Assembly: GCF_001547935.1 (NCBI RefSeq)
Contig: NZ_AP014635.1
Location: forward strand, 2,604,001-2,668,000
DNA length: 64,000 nucleotides
Source of the DNA: Vibrio tritonius
GTDB taxonomy: Bacteria > Pseudomonadota > Gammaproteobacteria > Enterobacterales > Vibrionaceae
Direction of reading: 5' to 3'
The notes below the pieces were generated by a model, which ran no database searches, was not told where the DNA came from, and saw only the letters and a program-made list of their open reading frames with translations. Shown here in pieces: positions 16,996-25,122 of the stretch (positions are counted from its first letter, which is position 1; each line of letters opens with the position of its first letter). The position numbers and the translations under genes are program-made.

Positions 16996-18012
16996 TTAAA
17001 TAAGGGTTGAATTAATCAGCATTTTTTCAATCGGTGAATGTGGCCTTTCTATCTTAGCCATCATGCGTAACGCAGCTGACTGACCAACCGAATACAAATC
17101 GGTTTGAACAGTCATGATGCCTAAATCACTAAATGAAGATGCACCATATTCACCAATACTAATCAAAGCCACGTGGTCATCTAAGACGTGGCTTTGCCCT
17201 ATATTTTTACCAAGTCGATTCATTAAGTTCATCACAGCTACTGCGACGTCGGCATCATGGCAAACCACTGCTGATACTTGAGCATGCTGGGTAAACAGCG
17301 AATGCAGAGTTTGCTCGATATTTTGGTTATTATCCTCAACGACCAAAATGGATTTACTAAGGCCATTGGATTTCAACGCCAATTCATACCCAGCAATACG
17401 CTCATTCCAACAAGCGGTCCCCTTTACTCCACCAACATAAGCAATGCGGCGGTGACCTTGTTGGATTAAATGCTCGGTGGCACAAAAACTGGCTTGGCTA
17501 TTGTTTATCGCGACACTGTCTATCGTTTCAGCAATATCATGATCGGCAATGCACACCATCGGCACCGAATTCTCTAAATCAAGTTGAGAAAGGTTTAAGG
17601 TGTTATTCACACTCGCAAACAAAATGCCATCGACGCCTTTTTCTTGCAGCGTCTTAAGCTTTAAGTGAAAGAGAGAATCTTGATACTGGCACTGAGTGAG
17701 AAACAGCATGTAGCCACGCTCTTCCAACGTATTACTGATTCCAGCGATTAACTGATTGGGCATATGGCTATCAATGCCATTAACGATCAAGCCAATAGTG
17801 CGACTGTATTGATTTCTCAAATTGGCTGCCGTTTGATTACGGGTATAACCTAACACCTCGACTGCATGCAGCACTTTCTGGGCTGTCTCTGCAGAGATCT
17901 TTCCTTTATTACTCAATACATGAGAAACCGTCGTAACGGATACCCCCACATATTTCGCCACATCCTTAATCGTAATCTTGGGGTTTGACATGGAATGGTC
18001 CATTTCCAACAT
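16996..18012 (-). CDS. LacI/GalR-family transcriptional regulator
   Basis: A repressor of about 338 residues. The N-terminal HTH reads ITIKDVAKYVGVSVTTVSHV with the hinge-proximal ARNLRN-like motif as AANLRNQYSRTIGLIVNGID, followed by a periplasmic-binding-protein-like effector domain (HLIQQGHRRIAYVGG). The reading frame allows starts at 18012 or, more like other family members, at 17991 (MSNPKITIKDVA). It converges on the PTS EIICB gene with stop codons directly adjacent, and most likely represses that gene in response to its sugar or a derivative. A matching operator candidate lies at 15123-15134. Confidence 0.92.
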   Translation of the reverse strand: MLEMDHSMSNPKITIKDVAKYVGVSVTTVSHVLSNKGKISAETAQKVLHAVEVLGYTRNQTAANLRNQYSRTIGLIVNGIDSHMPNQLIAGISNTLEERGYMLFLTQCQYQDSLFHLKLKTLQEKGVDGILFASVNNTLNLSQLDLENSVPMVCIADHDIAETIDSVAINNSQASFCATEHLIQQGHRRIAYVGGVKGTACWNERIAGYELALKSNGLSKSILVVEDNNQNIEQTLHSLFTQHAQVSAVVCHDADVAVAVMNLMNRLGKNIGQSHVLDDHVALISIGEYGASSFSDLGIMTVQTDLYSVGQSAALRMMAKIERPHSPIEKMLINSTLI

Positions 18013-18125
18013 AAAAAAGCAAAAACGCTATCTTACTCTTTAGCCCACGGTGTTCAAACCGAAGGTTCATTTAGTTGGAAAACCCCAACTCAGGCTCCCC
18101 CACCATAATGACTGGTATTACCTAA

Positions 18126-18289
18126 CCTACTGAAGAGGAATCTATTAACAGTGCAACAGTATTTACTCTTGCGGATCCTTCTGGTGAGGTGTGGTAATGG
18201 CTTCTCTCAATGCCTACATGAATGGATTACTGGTTGGCGAGTTAATCAAAAGAAATATCCCCCTTTGTGTATCAAAGAGGGATGTCTGA
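18126..18289 (+). pseudogene. Remnant of a hipBA toxin-antitoxin locus
   Basis: Bases 18126-18197 encode the tail of a HipB-like antitoxin (...ATVFTLADPSGEVW, stop TAA). The stop overlaps an ATG at 18197 that opens MASLNAYMNGLLVGELIKR, a clear HipA kinase N-terminus; the frame then departs from the family and stops after 30 codons. The TAATG overlap is the normal hipB-hipA junction. The HTH of HipB and more than 90 percent of HipA are gone, so this is a deletion relic. It fills the gap between the LacI gene and the zinc-ribbon gene. Confidence 0.6.
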
Positions 18290-18335
18290 TAGAAATAATG
18301 AAAGCCGTACAAGGCTTTTAACCCACCATATTACT

Positions 18336-20024
18336 TTACCCCAGCACCTCAAGCTTATTACGTAAGTTCTCTAGCGACGCTTCGAACTGAGCGATTCGTC
18401 CTTGTAACGGTTTCATGATGTTTCGGCGTTGGCGGCTATTTCGCATGCCGTTGAGTGGCGCTTTAATCCACACAAAAACGTTAAACAACACACAAGCGCC
18501 AGCAATGAGCATCGGTACAGGAGCAAGGCCAGCCATACCACATCCGATAGCAGCGATAACAAACAGCGCATTCCATCCCCACCAAGCAGCACTACCACGG
18601 TTATCTGAGTAGGTTTCTAACCCATTAAAATGGAACACTTTGTCTTTGGTGATGTTATAGAAATACTCAAAGGAGTAATGGTTCTCTTCAGCAAATTGAA
18701 TATCACTGTCAGCCGCTGCAATCCAATCGCCTACATCGATATCACCTAAGATTTGCTCTTGCACACTCAAGGTGTAAGTGTCGCCATTCACCAACTCTAG
18801 TTCTATCTTGCCGCGCAGATCTGAACTACGAGAACGAAAGCGACTCTCTTTGGTTTGATGGGTGGAATGTGAATAGATACCACCGCGATAGTGCTGAGTC
18901 TCGGTCGTGGTGGTCGTTACCGTGGTGATATCACTTACCGAGTTTTTTACATCCGTCGCAATCACTTTGCCGAGCATAAATTCGTTGGTCACTTTCGCCT
19001 CGCGATCGGCGGTTAGCACATGACGATGTAAGTATTTACTATCAGTTTGAAACAAGTATTGTTCTGAAAGGTGAGCGTACACTTCAGAGACCGAAAAGCG
19101 TGCATTAACCTCTGGTGTTTCACTCACCACAAGTTCATTTTCACCACTTCCTTGCTCTTGATTTTCATGAGAGAGCAAAGGCGCTTCGACGATCATTTGG
19201 CTCGCTCCGCAGTGAAAACAGAAATGAGCGTCATCCGGTAAACGGGTATTACAAGAGGTGCAGATAACGTCCGATTTTTGTGTCACTCGCGCGATATGGG
19301 TATAGCCGAGTTGATAACGATGAATCCCCAACAGTTGCTGAAAGGACTTTTGCAACGCATCGTATTTTTCGGTTGCTTTGGCAAACTTAGTCTTATTGCG
19401 GCTCATCTCGAACAGCATTGTTGCCACAGCAGCCACGGCACTGATAGCGAAAATTGTGTTCGTTGGCATACGCTGATAGTTAAACAGATAAATAGCCACT
19501 AGAGCGCCAATCACCAACCAAAGCCAGGCTGTTTTCTTTTGTGGTCTTGGATAAATGTTTTCTACGGTGTAGTTCTGCCCTTCTTCTTTATGCACCACAA
19601 CACAAGGCACTGCTGCGTTATCTTTCACAAAGCGCTTCGCTTCTTTGCCCTGCACCTTATGATACAAAGTCATCTCGGTTGGGTAATAAAGCGTGAGAAT
19701 ATCGCCACGACCAATCGATTGAGTGTATTGCGACTCTGCAGAAATCGACGTTTCGACGATTTGTTCATCGCTAGTGCGTAACTTAATCCACCAAAAAGCG
19801 TATTCCACATCATGGTTAGAACCACGCGAACGGCGTTTATAGTAACGCGAATCCAGCACCTGACCGGTGACCGTGCGAGCATCAGGATAATAAGTCTTCA
19901 CTTCTTTTAAGATATTAGGGTCAACCTCATCCACACCAACACACTTAGGGACAAACTCAAGTTGCTCGCCACAATCTGCGCAGTAGCGATCACCAAAATA
20001 GACAGTACTTTGACAATGTTGCAT
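18336..20024 (-). CDS. Zinc-ribbon membrane protein of unknown function
   Basis: A 562-residue protein with two double-Cys zinc ribbons: residues 4-18 (CQSTVYFGDRYCADCG, partly degenerate) and about 255-275 (CTSCNTRLPDDAHFCFHCG). Two hydrophobic hairpins follow the ribbons, at about 165-205 (WLWLVIGALVAIYLF then IFAISAVAAVATMLF) and 480-525 (WWGWNALFVIAAIGCGMAGL). Between them are beta-rich segments with repeated mention of synthesis-to-signal style motifs absent; no catalytic motif is visible. It resembles Vibrio and Shewanella hypothetical proteins of double-zinc-ribbon type. It is divergent from the following dnd-associated genes and has host-like base composition. Function unknown. Confidence 0.75.
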   Translation of the reverse strand: MQHCQSTVYFGDRYCADCGEQLEFVPKCVGVDEVDPNILKEVKTYYPDARTVTGQVLDSRYYKRRSRGSNHDVEYAFWWIKLRTSDEQIVETSISAESQYTQSIGRGDILTLYYPTEMTLYHKVQGKEAKRFVKDNAAVPCVVVHKEEGQNYTVENIYPRPQKKTAWLWLVIGALVAIYLFNYQRMPTNTIFAISAVAAVATMLFEMSRNKTKFAKATEKYDALQKSFQQLLGIHRYQLGYTHIARVTQKSDVICTSCNTRLPDDAHFCFHCGASQMIVEAPLLSHENQEQGSGENELVVSETPEVNARFSVSEVYAHLSEQYLFQTDSKYLHRHVLTADREAKVTNEFMLGKVIATDVKNSVSDITTVTTTTTETQHYRGGIYSHSTHQTKESRFRSRSSDLRGKIELELVNGDTYTLSVQEQILGDIDVGDWIAAADSDIQFAEENHYSFEYFYNITKDKVFHFNGLETYSDNRGSAAWWGWNALFVIAAIGCGMAGLAPVPMLIAGACVLFNVFVWIKAPLNGMRNSRQRRNIMKPLQGRIAQFEASLENLRNKLEVLG

Positions 20025-20173
20025 TCACTTTCCTTCTGTTCTAACCAACCGCGCCTGAACTATCAGGTTGCGTATTAAGGGAAGAACAGAATAAAAGCGA
20101 ATCGTGAGAATGGGATATTGTAAGCTTATGAACTGAGTACAATACTCATACTAAACAACGAATGGATTAAACA

Positions 20174-20713
20174 ATGGTAAATGACTTAGTCACTCAATTA
20201 TTGCATTGGTATCAGCAAAAACATCCTAACTATTCAGGAAACAATACGGCAAACGCTCAGTCACTTATCTATTTAGAGCAATTAGCTGAGCAGCTATTGC
20301 TCCCAATACAAAATCTATTTGGGCCGATAACCATCAGCTATGGATTTACCTCATCTCCATTACTTCGCTACCTGCTCAAACACAGCCCTGGAGATATGGG
20401 GCCGAGTTTGGATCAACACGCGTCCGCAGAATTAAATACCCGAGGCAACCGAATCTGTCAGCGCGATGGCGCAGCTTGTGACTTTTGGGTGCAAGGCTAC
20501 GAAACCAGAATGCACATAATCGCTCAATACATTACCGAGAGCCTTCCTTTTGACCGCTTGTATTTTTACGGTAAAGATCGACCTATTCATTTGAGTATTG
20601 GCCCTGAGAATGCCCGCTATGTACTACTTCGTTACCGTAATAAAGATGGCATCCGAGTCAATGGGAAAAGTGGCACAGGGAGCACCACACCTCAACTCTT
20701 TATTGATTTATAA
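20174..20713 (+). CDS. Peptidase M15-like protein paired with the dnd-associated methyltransferase
   Basis: A 179-residue protein. The segment TISYGFTSSPLLRYL ... QHASAELN ... RDGAACDFWV ... RPIHLSIGP recalls the M15/hedgehog-like zinc fold, with H82, D103 and H139 as possible metal ligands; the usual His seven residues before the Asp is not in place, so catalysis is doubtful. No signal peptide is seen, so it would act in the cytosol, unlike cell-wall M15 peptidases. It precedes the phosphorothioation-associated methyltransferase by 33 bases on the same strand, which suggests a shared role in the Dnd island. The start ATG at 20174 follows GGATTAAACA. Confidence 0.65.
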   Translation: MVNDLVTQLLHWYQQKHPNYSGNNTANAQSLIYLEQLAEQLLLPIQNLFGPITISYGFTSSPLLRYLLKHSPGDMGPSLDQHASAELNTRGNRICQRDGAACDFWVQGYETRMHIIAQYITESLPFDRLYFYGKDRPIHLSIGPENARYVLLRYRNKDGIRVNGKSGTGSTTPQLFIDL

Positions 20714-20746
20714 TCATATCGCCTAATCAGATAACGGAGTAAACGA

Positions 20747-22738
20747 ATGGATTCACAGTTATTTCTCTCTCTTGTCGCGAAAATCACTATTGGGAAACAA
20801 CTCCCTGATGCCATTTATTTACACAAAGATGCGCTAACCGCTATTCCTGAAGTCCTACAAAAGTTTATTCCGGCTGTTGCGAAAGCAGTCAATCTACCGA
20901 ACGACGAATGGAACCTAATCAAGTTATTCAAAAAAGAGTTTCGGCTATCGCTTCTTCATTATCCTGATTTTTACACTGATTCTTACCCATCGTTAAAACA
21001 AAGCCTTAATGTCGATCTTTCCAAACTCACACACAAAATTACCCAGTATCAAGATTCAGATAACCCGCCAATACTACACCGCAAAGAAACCATGATTCTG
21101 CCAACGAGTGATTACTACGAAAGCTTCGTAAACTTAACTCAAGAAGGTGAAAATGCAGGGCTTTATCAAAATAGCCGCTTAATAGGTTTTAAACAGTCTT
21201 GGCTCAATATTATCGCACGTCACGGATATGAATTGGTCGATGGGCGTTTATTTCGCAGCTCAGCGATCATGACCGATCGTAACGATCATGGTATCGACCG
21301 GCACAAAACAGCAATTGTTCGCCATGAACTCTCAGCCCCTATGAAAATGCTGGCAAAACATGGGTATTTAGAAGGTAACTATTCCATCTTTGATTACGGT
21401 TGTGGCCGTGGTGATGACTTAAGAGAGCTGGAAGCACACGGATTAGATGCGCTAGGTTGGGACCCAAACTTCCGCCCTGATAGTGATAAAGTGAAAGCCA
21501 ATATCGTCAATATCGGCTTTGTCTTGAATGTGATTGAAGATCAAGATGAAAGGCTTGAAGCTTTATTAGGCGCTTGGGAACTCACTCAAACTTGCTTAGT
21601 GGTTTCAGTGATGCTGGCTAATGAGTCCTATATCTCTCAATTCAAACCATTTAAAGATGGCGTCATCACCTCAAGAAATACCTTTCAGAAGTATTACGCA
21701 CAATCTGAAATCAAAGCCTATATTGAACGCTCATTACAGGAAGAAGCGATTACAGTCGCACCAGGCATTTTCTTTATATTCAAAGACAAACTGCAAGAAC
21801 AAACGTATCTCCAAGGAAAGTTTAAACGCCATCATACGTGGCAGCAGATAACATCCCCTGCTCCTGTTGATTCAGCAGACAAAGCCAAATTGGTCATCAC
21901 TCAACATCCTGAACTGTTTGAGCAATTTTGGTTAGCTTGCTTAGATCTAGGTCGCATCCCGGCCAATGACGAATTTGCTGATTCCGATAGAATCAAAGAG
22001 CTAATAGGTTCTCCGAAAAAAGTCTTTAACTTGCTCACAGAGCTTTATGGCGATGACGATTTTGCACAAGCACAAAAGCGGAAAAAAGAAGATCTATTAC
22101 TGTTCTTCGCGATGGGGCTTTTTGAGAAACGTAAACCGTACACACAACAACCTGAATCATTAAAACGGGATATCAAAGCACTCTTTGGCGAATATCAAAC
22201 AGCTTTAAATCTGGCAACTGAATTGCTGTTTGCCATTTCAGACACTCAATTACTCGAGGAGCAATGCATCAAAGCCAATCAATCTCTTGCTGCAAGTCAC
22301 CTCAATCCTGGACACTCCCTAATTTTCCACAAAAAGTACATTAATGATCTTCCTTTACTTTTGCGTACCTATGTCGGTGCTGCGTTACAAATGTATGGGG
22401 AAATTGATGACCATATTGACTTAGTTAAGATTCACATTACTTCAGGCAAGCTCACCCTCACCGCCTATGATGACTTTGAAAAATCCGTCCCGTTTTTAGT
22501 TGAACGAATCAAGATAAAAATGGCCGATCAGGATATCGATTTCTTTGATTATATTGATGAGAACAAGCAGCCCCCATTGTTGAACAAACATCTTTATATA
22601 TCAAAAGATGATGTGAATTATAAGAAACAGGCTCGTTTTGATAAGCGATTAACTAATTTATTTGGAGATTCAGACAAAAGGGAACTGCTTTATTCCCGAG
22701 TTGTGTATGATGAAATAATATCTAAAAAACAAATATAA
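20747..22738 (+). CDS. DNA phosphorothioation-associated putative methyltransferase
   Basis: A 663-residue protein of the dnd-linked methyltransferase family (TIGR04096-type). A helical N-terminal region of about 110 residues precedes the core: GLYQNSRLIGFKQSW, DGRLFRSSAIMTDRND, DRHKTAIVRHELSAPMK, then SAM motif I IFDYGCGRGDD at about 214-224 and GWDPNFRP as motif II. A large C-terminal helical region follows. Family members co-occur with dnd genes, but the methylated substrate is not established. It forms an operon with the M15-like gene and ends facing the minus-strand dndA unit. Base composition is close to the flanking host DNA, less A+T-rich than the genes to its right. Confidence 0.85.
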   Translation: MDSQLFLSLVAKITIGKQLPDAIYLHKDALTAIPEVLQKFIPAVAKAVNLPNDEWNLIKLFKKEFRLSLLHYPDFYTDSYPSLKQSLNVDLSKLTHKITQYQDSDNPPILHRKETMILPTSDYYESFVNLTQEGENAGLYQNSRLIGFKQSWLNIIARHGYELVDGRLFRSSAIMTDRNDHGIDRHKTAIVRHELSAPMKMLAKHGYLEGNYSIFDYGCGRGDDLRELEAHGLDALGWDPNFRPDSDKVKANIVNIGFVLNVIEDQDERLEALLGAWELTQTCLVVSVMLANESYISQFKPFKDGVITSRNTFQKYYAQSEIKAYIERSLQEEAITVAPGIFFIFKDKLQEQTYLQGKFKRHHTWQQITSPAPVDSADKAKLVITQHPELFEQFWLACLDLGRIPANDEFADSDRIKELIGSPKKVFNLLTELYGDDDFAQAQKRKKEDLLLFFAMGLFEKRKPYTQQPESLKRDIKALFGEYQTALNLATELLFAISDTQLLEEQCIKANQSLAASHLNPGHSLIFHKKYINDLPLLLRTYVGAALQMYGEIDDHIDLVKIHITSGKLTLTAYDDFEKSVPFLVERIKIKMADQDIDFFDYIDENKQPPLLNKHLYISKDDVNYKKQARFDKRLTNLFGDSDKRELLYSRVVYDEIISKKQI

Positions 22739-22763
22739 AACTAGATGATTCACAACCATAAAT

Positions 22764-23342
22764 TCAAGTTACAACATAAACTCTCCAAGACACTTCCTTT
22801 CTATTTAATATATCTTCCCCTCCATCAAACCAAGTGATATTTTTATTTTTACATCCTAAGTAATCTAAAACTAAATAATTAAACTTATAAATTAATGGAT
22901 CACTATCATCCTCTTTAATAGAAAAAACCAGCATACCATCATCTTTCATAAGATTAACTATATTTTTTATACTAATCAATTGTTCCTTAGGATTTAAAAA
23001 CATTAGAACGGCACTCAATAAAATTAAATCGTACCTATTAGTTTCCGTTATCATTTTTAATTCAGGGAGAGAATCAACAATCCAATTTACAGCACCAGAT
23101 TCATCTTTTCCTTTTGCAATTGAAATTAAATTTTCTGATATATCTACAGCCGTGACAATACCTCCTTCCCTAGACATAAAAATAGCGTCCCTACCACTCC
23201 CACATCCAATGTCCAATATTGAAGCATCATTAAAATCAATGAATTTAATCCACTTCTCATGTACTATTTCAGATGGTTCAATATCATACTTTTTAGAAAG
23301 AACTTCTGCATTCTCATCAAAATAAGATCGTAAATTATTCAT
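22764..23342 (-). CDS. Class I SAM-dependent methyltransferase (small, island-encoded)
   Basis: A 192-residue Rossmann methyltransferase. Motif I is ILDIGCGSGRDAIFMS (about residues 42-57), then VTAVDISENLI (motif II acidic Asp) and YDLILLSAVLMFLNP (motif IV/V). The C-terminal part is short, with KEDDSDPLIYKFNYL and no recognisable target domain; small-molecule, protein or tRNA substrates are all possible. Its start overlaps the SLATT gene by 8 bases, and it is the third gene of the dndA transcript. Very A+T-rich codons. It could modify a defence signal or protect the cell from the SLATT protein; both are speculation. Confidence 0.78.
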   Translation of the reverse strand: MNNLRSYFDENAEVLSKKYDIEPSEIVHEKWIKFIDFNDASILDIGCGSGRDAIFMSREGGIVTAVDISENLISIAKGKDESGAVNWIVDSLPELKMITETNRYDLILLSAVLMFLNPKEQLISIKNIVNLMKDDGMLVFSIKEDDSDPLIYKFNYLVLDYLGCKNKNITWFDGGEDILNRKEVSWRVYVVT

Positions 23343-23871
23343 CTTTAATATTCAAACCAAAAGGTAATGACGGCATGTTCTTCATCCTTTCCCACCCTCT
23401 ATTATAATTTTCATCTGTAGGCTCGACTGTATTATTTTTGGCAGTCTCGAACATTTCCTCCAATGAGCGAATTAAGTATTTCTTTTCATTTTCATCTAAA
23501 AATGGATTACTTCCTCGTCTAGATTTTTGAGCTATATTATTAAATATACTATGAGATTTTGTATGATAATTATAATTATTTCTATATTCTTGAACAAATC
23601 CAACCAATGTTAAAAATAACGCTCCTAATGAACAAACTAATGAAATCACCATATCCCATTTTTGAAAAAATGAGCACCTGTTCGATAGAGTGCTAGAAAA
23701 TATTGGTATTATAATCAAAATAGACGTAATAGTTTCGCATAATCTAATTTTACTTTTAGCAACAGTAGCAGCATCCATATGTGCTAAAGCATTATGACGG
23801 GCACGAAGCCAAATATCTCCAAACTTCTCTTTAGCATTACCAACATTATTATTTTTAAATCCATCATCCAT
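23335..23871 (-). CDS. SLATT-domain membrane protein
   Basis: A 178-residue protein with two hydrophobic helices at about 46-63 (ETITSILIIIPIFSSTL) and 74-93 (DMVISLVCSLGALFLTLVGF) flanked by RARHNALAHMDAATVAKSK and QEYRNNYNYHTKSHSIFNNI. This two-helix layout with conserved polar helices is that of SLATT domains, which are predicted pore-forming effectors in nucleotide-sensing (CBASS-like) defence systems. It lies 15 bases after dndA and overlaps the methyltransferase gene. No cyclase is encoded nearby, so any trigger would be different here. As a guess it is a cell-death or membrane effector tied to the Dnd system. Confidence 0.72.
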   Translation of the reverse strand: MDDGFKNNNVGNAKEKFGDIWLRARHNALAHMDAATVAKSKIRLCETITSILIIIPIFSSTLSNRCSFFQKWDMVISLVCSLGALFLTLVGFVQEYRNNYNYHTKSHSIFNNIAQKSRRGSNPFLDENEKKYLIRSLEEMFETAKNNTVEPTDENYNRGWERMKNMPSLPFGLNIKDE

Positions 23872-23886
23872 TAGTATCTCCTTATG

Positions 23887-25011
23887 CTAGAGGTAACGTC
23901 TAAGCACTTCTATTATTTTTTGTGTTGGCAGTTCCGATGTCATATAACACCAAGACATCCTTATTGCACTGTCAATCCGCTCTTCATCCAATCCCATAGC
24001 AAGCAAAACATGACTTGGGCTATAACTTGATGATGTACATGCTGAACCATTAGACACAGCAATAATGCCTTTTAAAGCAACAATTGCAGCTTCAGAGTTC
24101 ATTCCTGGTATAGAAAAGTTAAGTACATGAGGAGCTAAATTTTCACCGTTGATTTGAATATCTAAAACAGACAAAGAACTGATAGCTAAATCCTGTAATT
24201 TCTTGCAATGAGATGCCCATTGCTCTCTATTTTCTTTAACCAATTCACAAGCTTTACCTAAACCAGCTATGAGAGGAACAGCTAGAGTGCCAGGACGTAG
24301 CCCTCTTTCCTGACCACCTCCGAACATCAAAGGCTTTAATGGGATTTTTTGGAACCCGCGGCGACGGGTAATTAACGCACCAATACCTTTAGGAGCATAT
24401 AATTTATGTCCACTAACACTAATCATATCAACACGTTGATTTGCTAACCCATTTTCATATTTACCAAATCCTTGAGCAGCATCAACATGAAAGTAAGCAT
24501 CGTGATTAGCTAATACGTCACAAAACCCTTCAATATCCTGAAGACAGCCTGTTTCGTTATTAACCTGCATAATACTCACAAGAACAGTGTCATCTTTTAA
24601 AGCTGCAGCGAGATCTTCTTTATGAATCAACCCACTTTCATCTGTTGGTAGGTAGGTAACTGAAAATCCGATTTTTTCTAATTCCGCAAGAGGTTCCAAC
24701 ACAGCTTTGTGCTCAATTTTAGAGCTAATGATATGCAACTTTTGGCTTTGTTGCGCATACTCTTTTAATCCTAAAATAGCGATATTATTACTCTCGGTAG
24801 CACCACTGGTAAATATCACTTCACTTTTATCAGCATCAACAACATCAGCAACCAACTGCCTTGCTTTCTCTACAGCTTGCTTGGCAACAACACCAAATTC
24901 ATGAGTTCTACTTCCCGAATTCCCAAACTCTTCTTTGAGATATTTATTGACTATATCAATCACTTCAGTCGCTATGGGCGTTGTTGCGTTGCAATCCAAA
25001 TACGTTGTCAT
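23887..25011 (-). CDS. dndA: Cysteine desulfurase of the phosphorothioation system
   Basis: A 374-residue PLP enzyme of the NifS/IscS class. It supplies sulfur from L-cysteine for the phosphorothioate modification. The start MTTYLDCNATTPIA, the cofactor-binding Lys203 in SGHKLYAPKG, HVDAAQ, and catalytic Cys325 in SNGSACTSSSYSPSH are all present. The start is supported by GAGGGA seven bases upstream of the ATG at 25011. It heads a minus-strand transcript with the SLATT and methyltransferase genes, and is divergent from dndB; the 111-base intergenic region holds a palindromic operator candidate. A dedicated dndA (rather than use of chromosomal IscS) makes this a complete dndABCDE set. Confidence 0.93.
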   Translation of the reverse strand: MTTYLDCNATTPIATEVIDIVNKYLKEEFGNSGSRTHEFGVVAKQAVEKARQLVADVVDADKSEVIFTSGATESNNIAILGLKEYAQQSQKLHIISSKIEHKAVLEPLAELEKIGFSVTYLPTDESGLIHKEDLAAALKDDTVLVSIMQVNNETGCLQDIEGFCDVLANHDAYFHVDAAQGFGKYENGLANQRVDMISVSGHKLYAPKGIGALITRRRGFQKIPLKPLMFGGGQERGLRPGTLAVPLIAGLGKACELVKENREQWASHCKKLQDLAISSLSVLDIQINGENLAPHVLNFSIPGMNSEAAIVALKGIIAVSNGSACTSSSYSPSHVLLAMGLDEERIDSAIRMSWCYMTSELPTQKIIEVLRRYL

Positions 25012-25068
25012 TTAAATCCCTCGAATAAAATTGAAGACATTCTTTATCAAGTATCGTATATTACTCAT

Positions 25069-25100
25069 AATTGTTCGTACGAACAATTGATTTGTTCGTA
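25069..25100. promoter_or_regulatory. Overlapping inverted repeats between dndA and dndB (operator candidate)
   Basis: Three half-sites of TTGTTCGTA: forward (25071-25079), reverse as TACGAACAA (25078-25086) and forward (25092-25100). The first two make a perfect 20-bp palindrome (25069-25088), and the second and third a perfect 9-bp inverted repeat with a 5-base spacer (25078-25100). DndB homologues are reported to repress dnd genes through palindromes carrying TACG and CGTA, which these sites also contain, though with different spacing. Confidence 0.75.
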
Positions 25101-25122
25101 AAAACAGCATGTAATATAAACT

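Noticed and set aside
18336-20024. Zinc-ribbon protein as part of the defence island
   Set aside because: Base composition is host-like, it is divergent from the dnd-associated genes, and no defence domain is visible.
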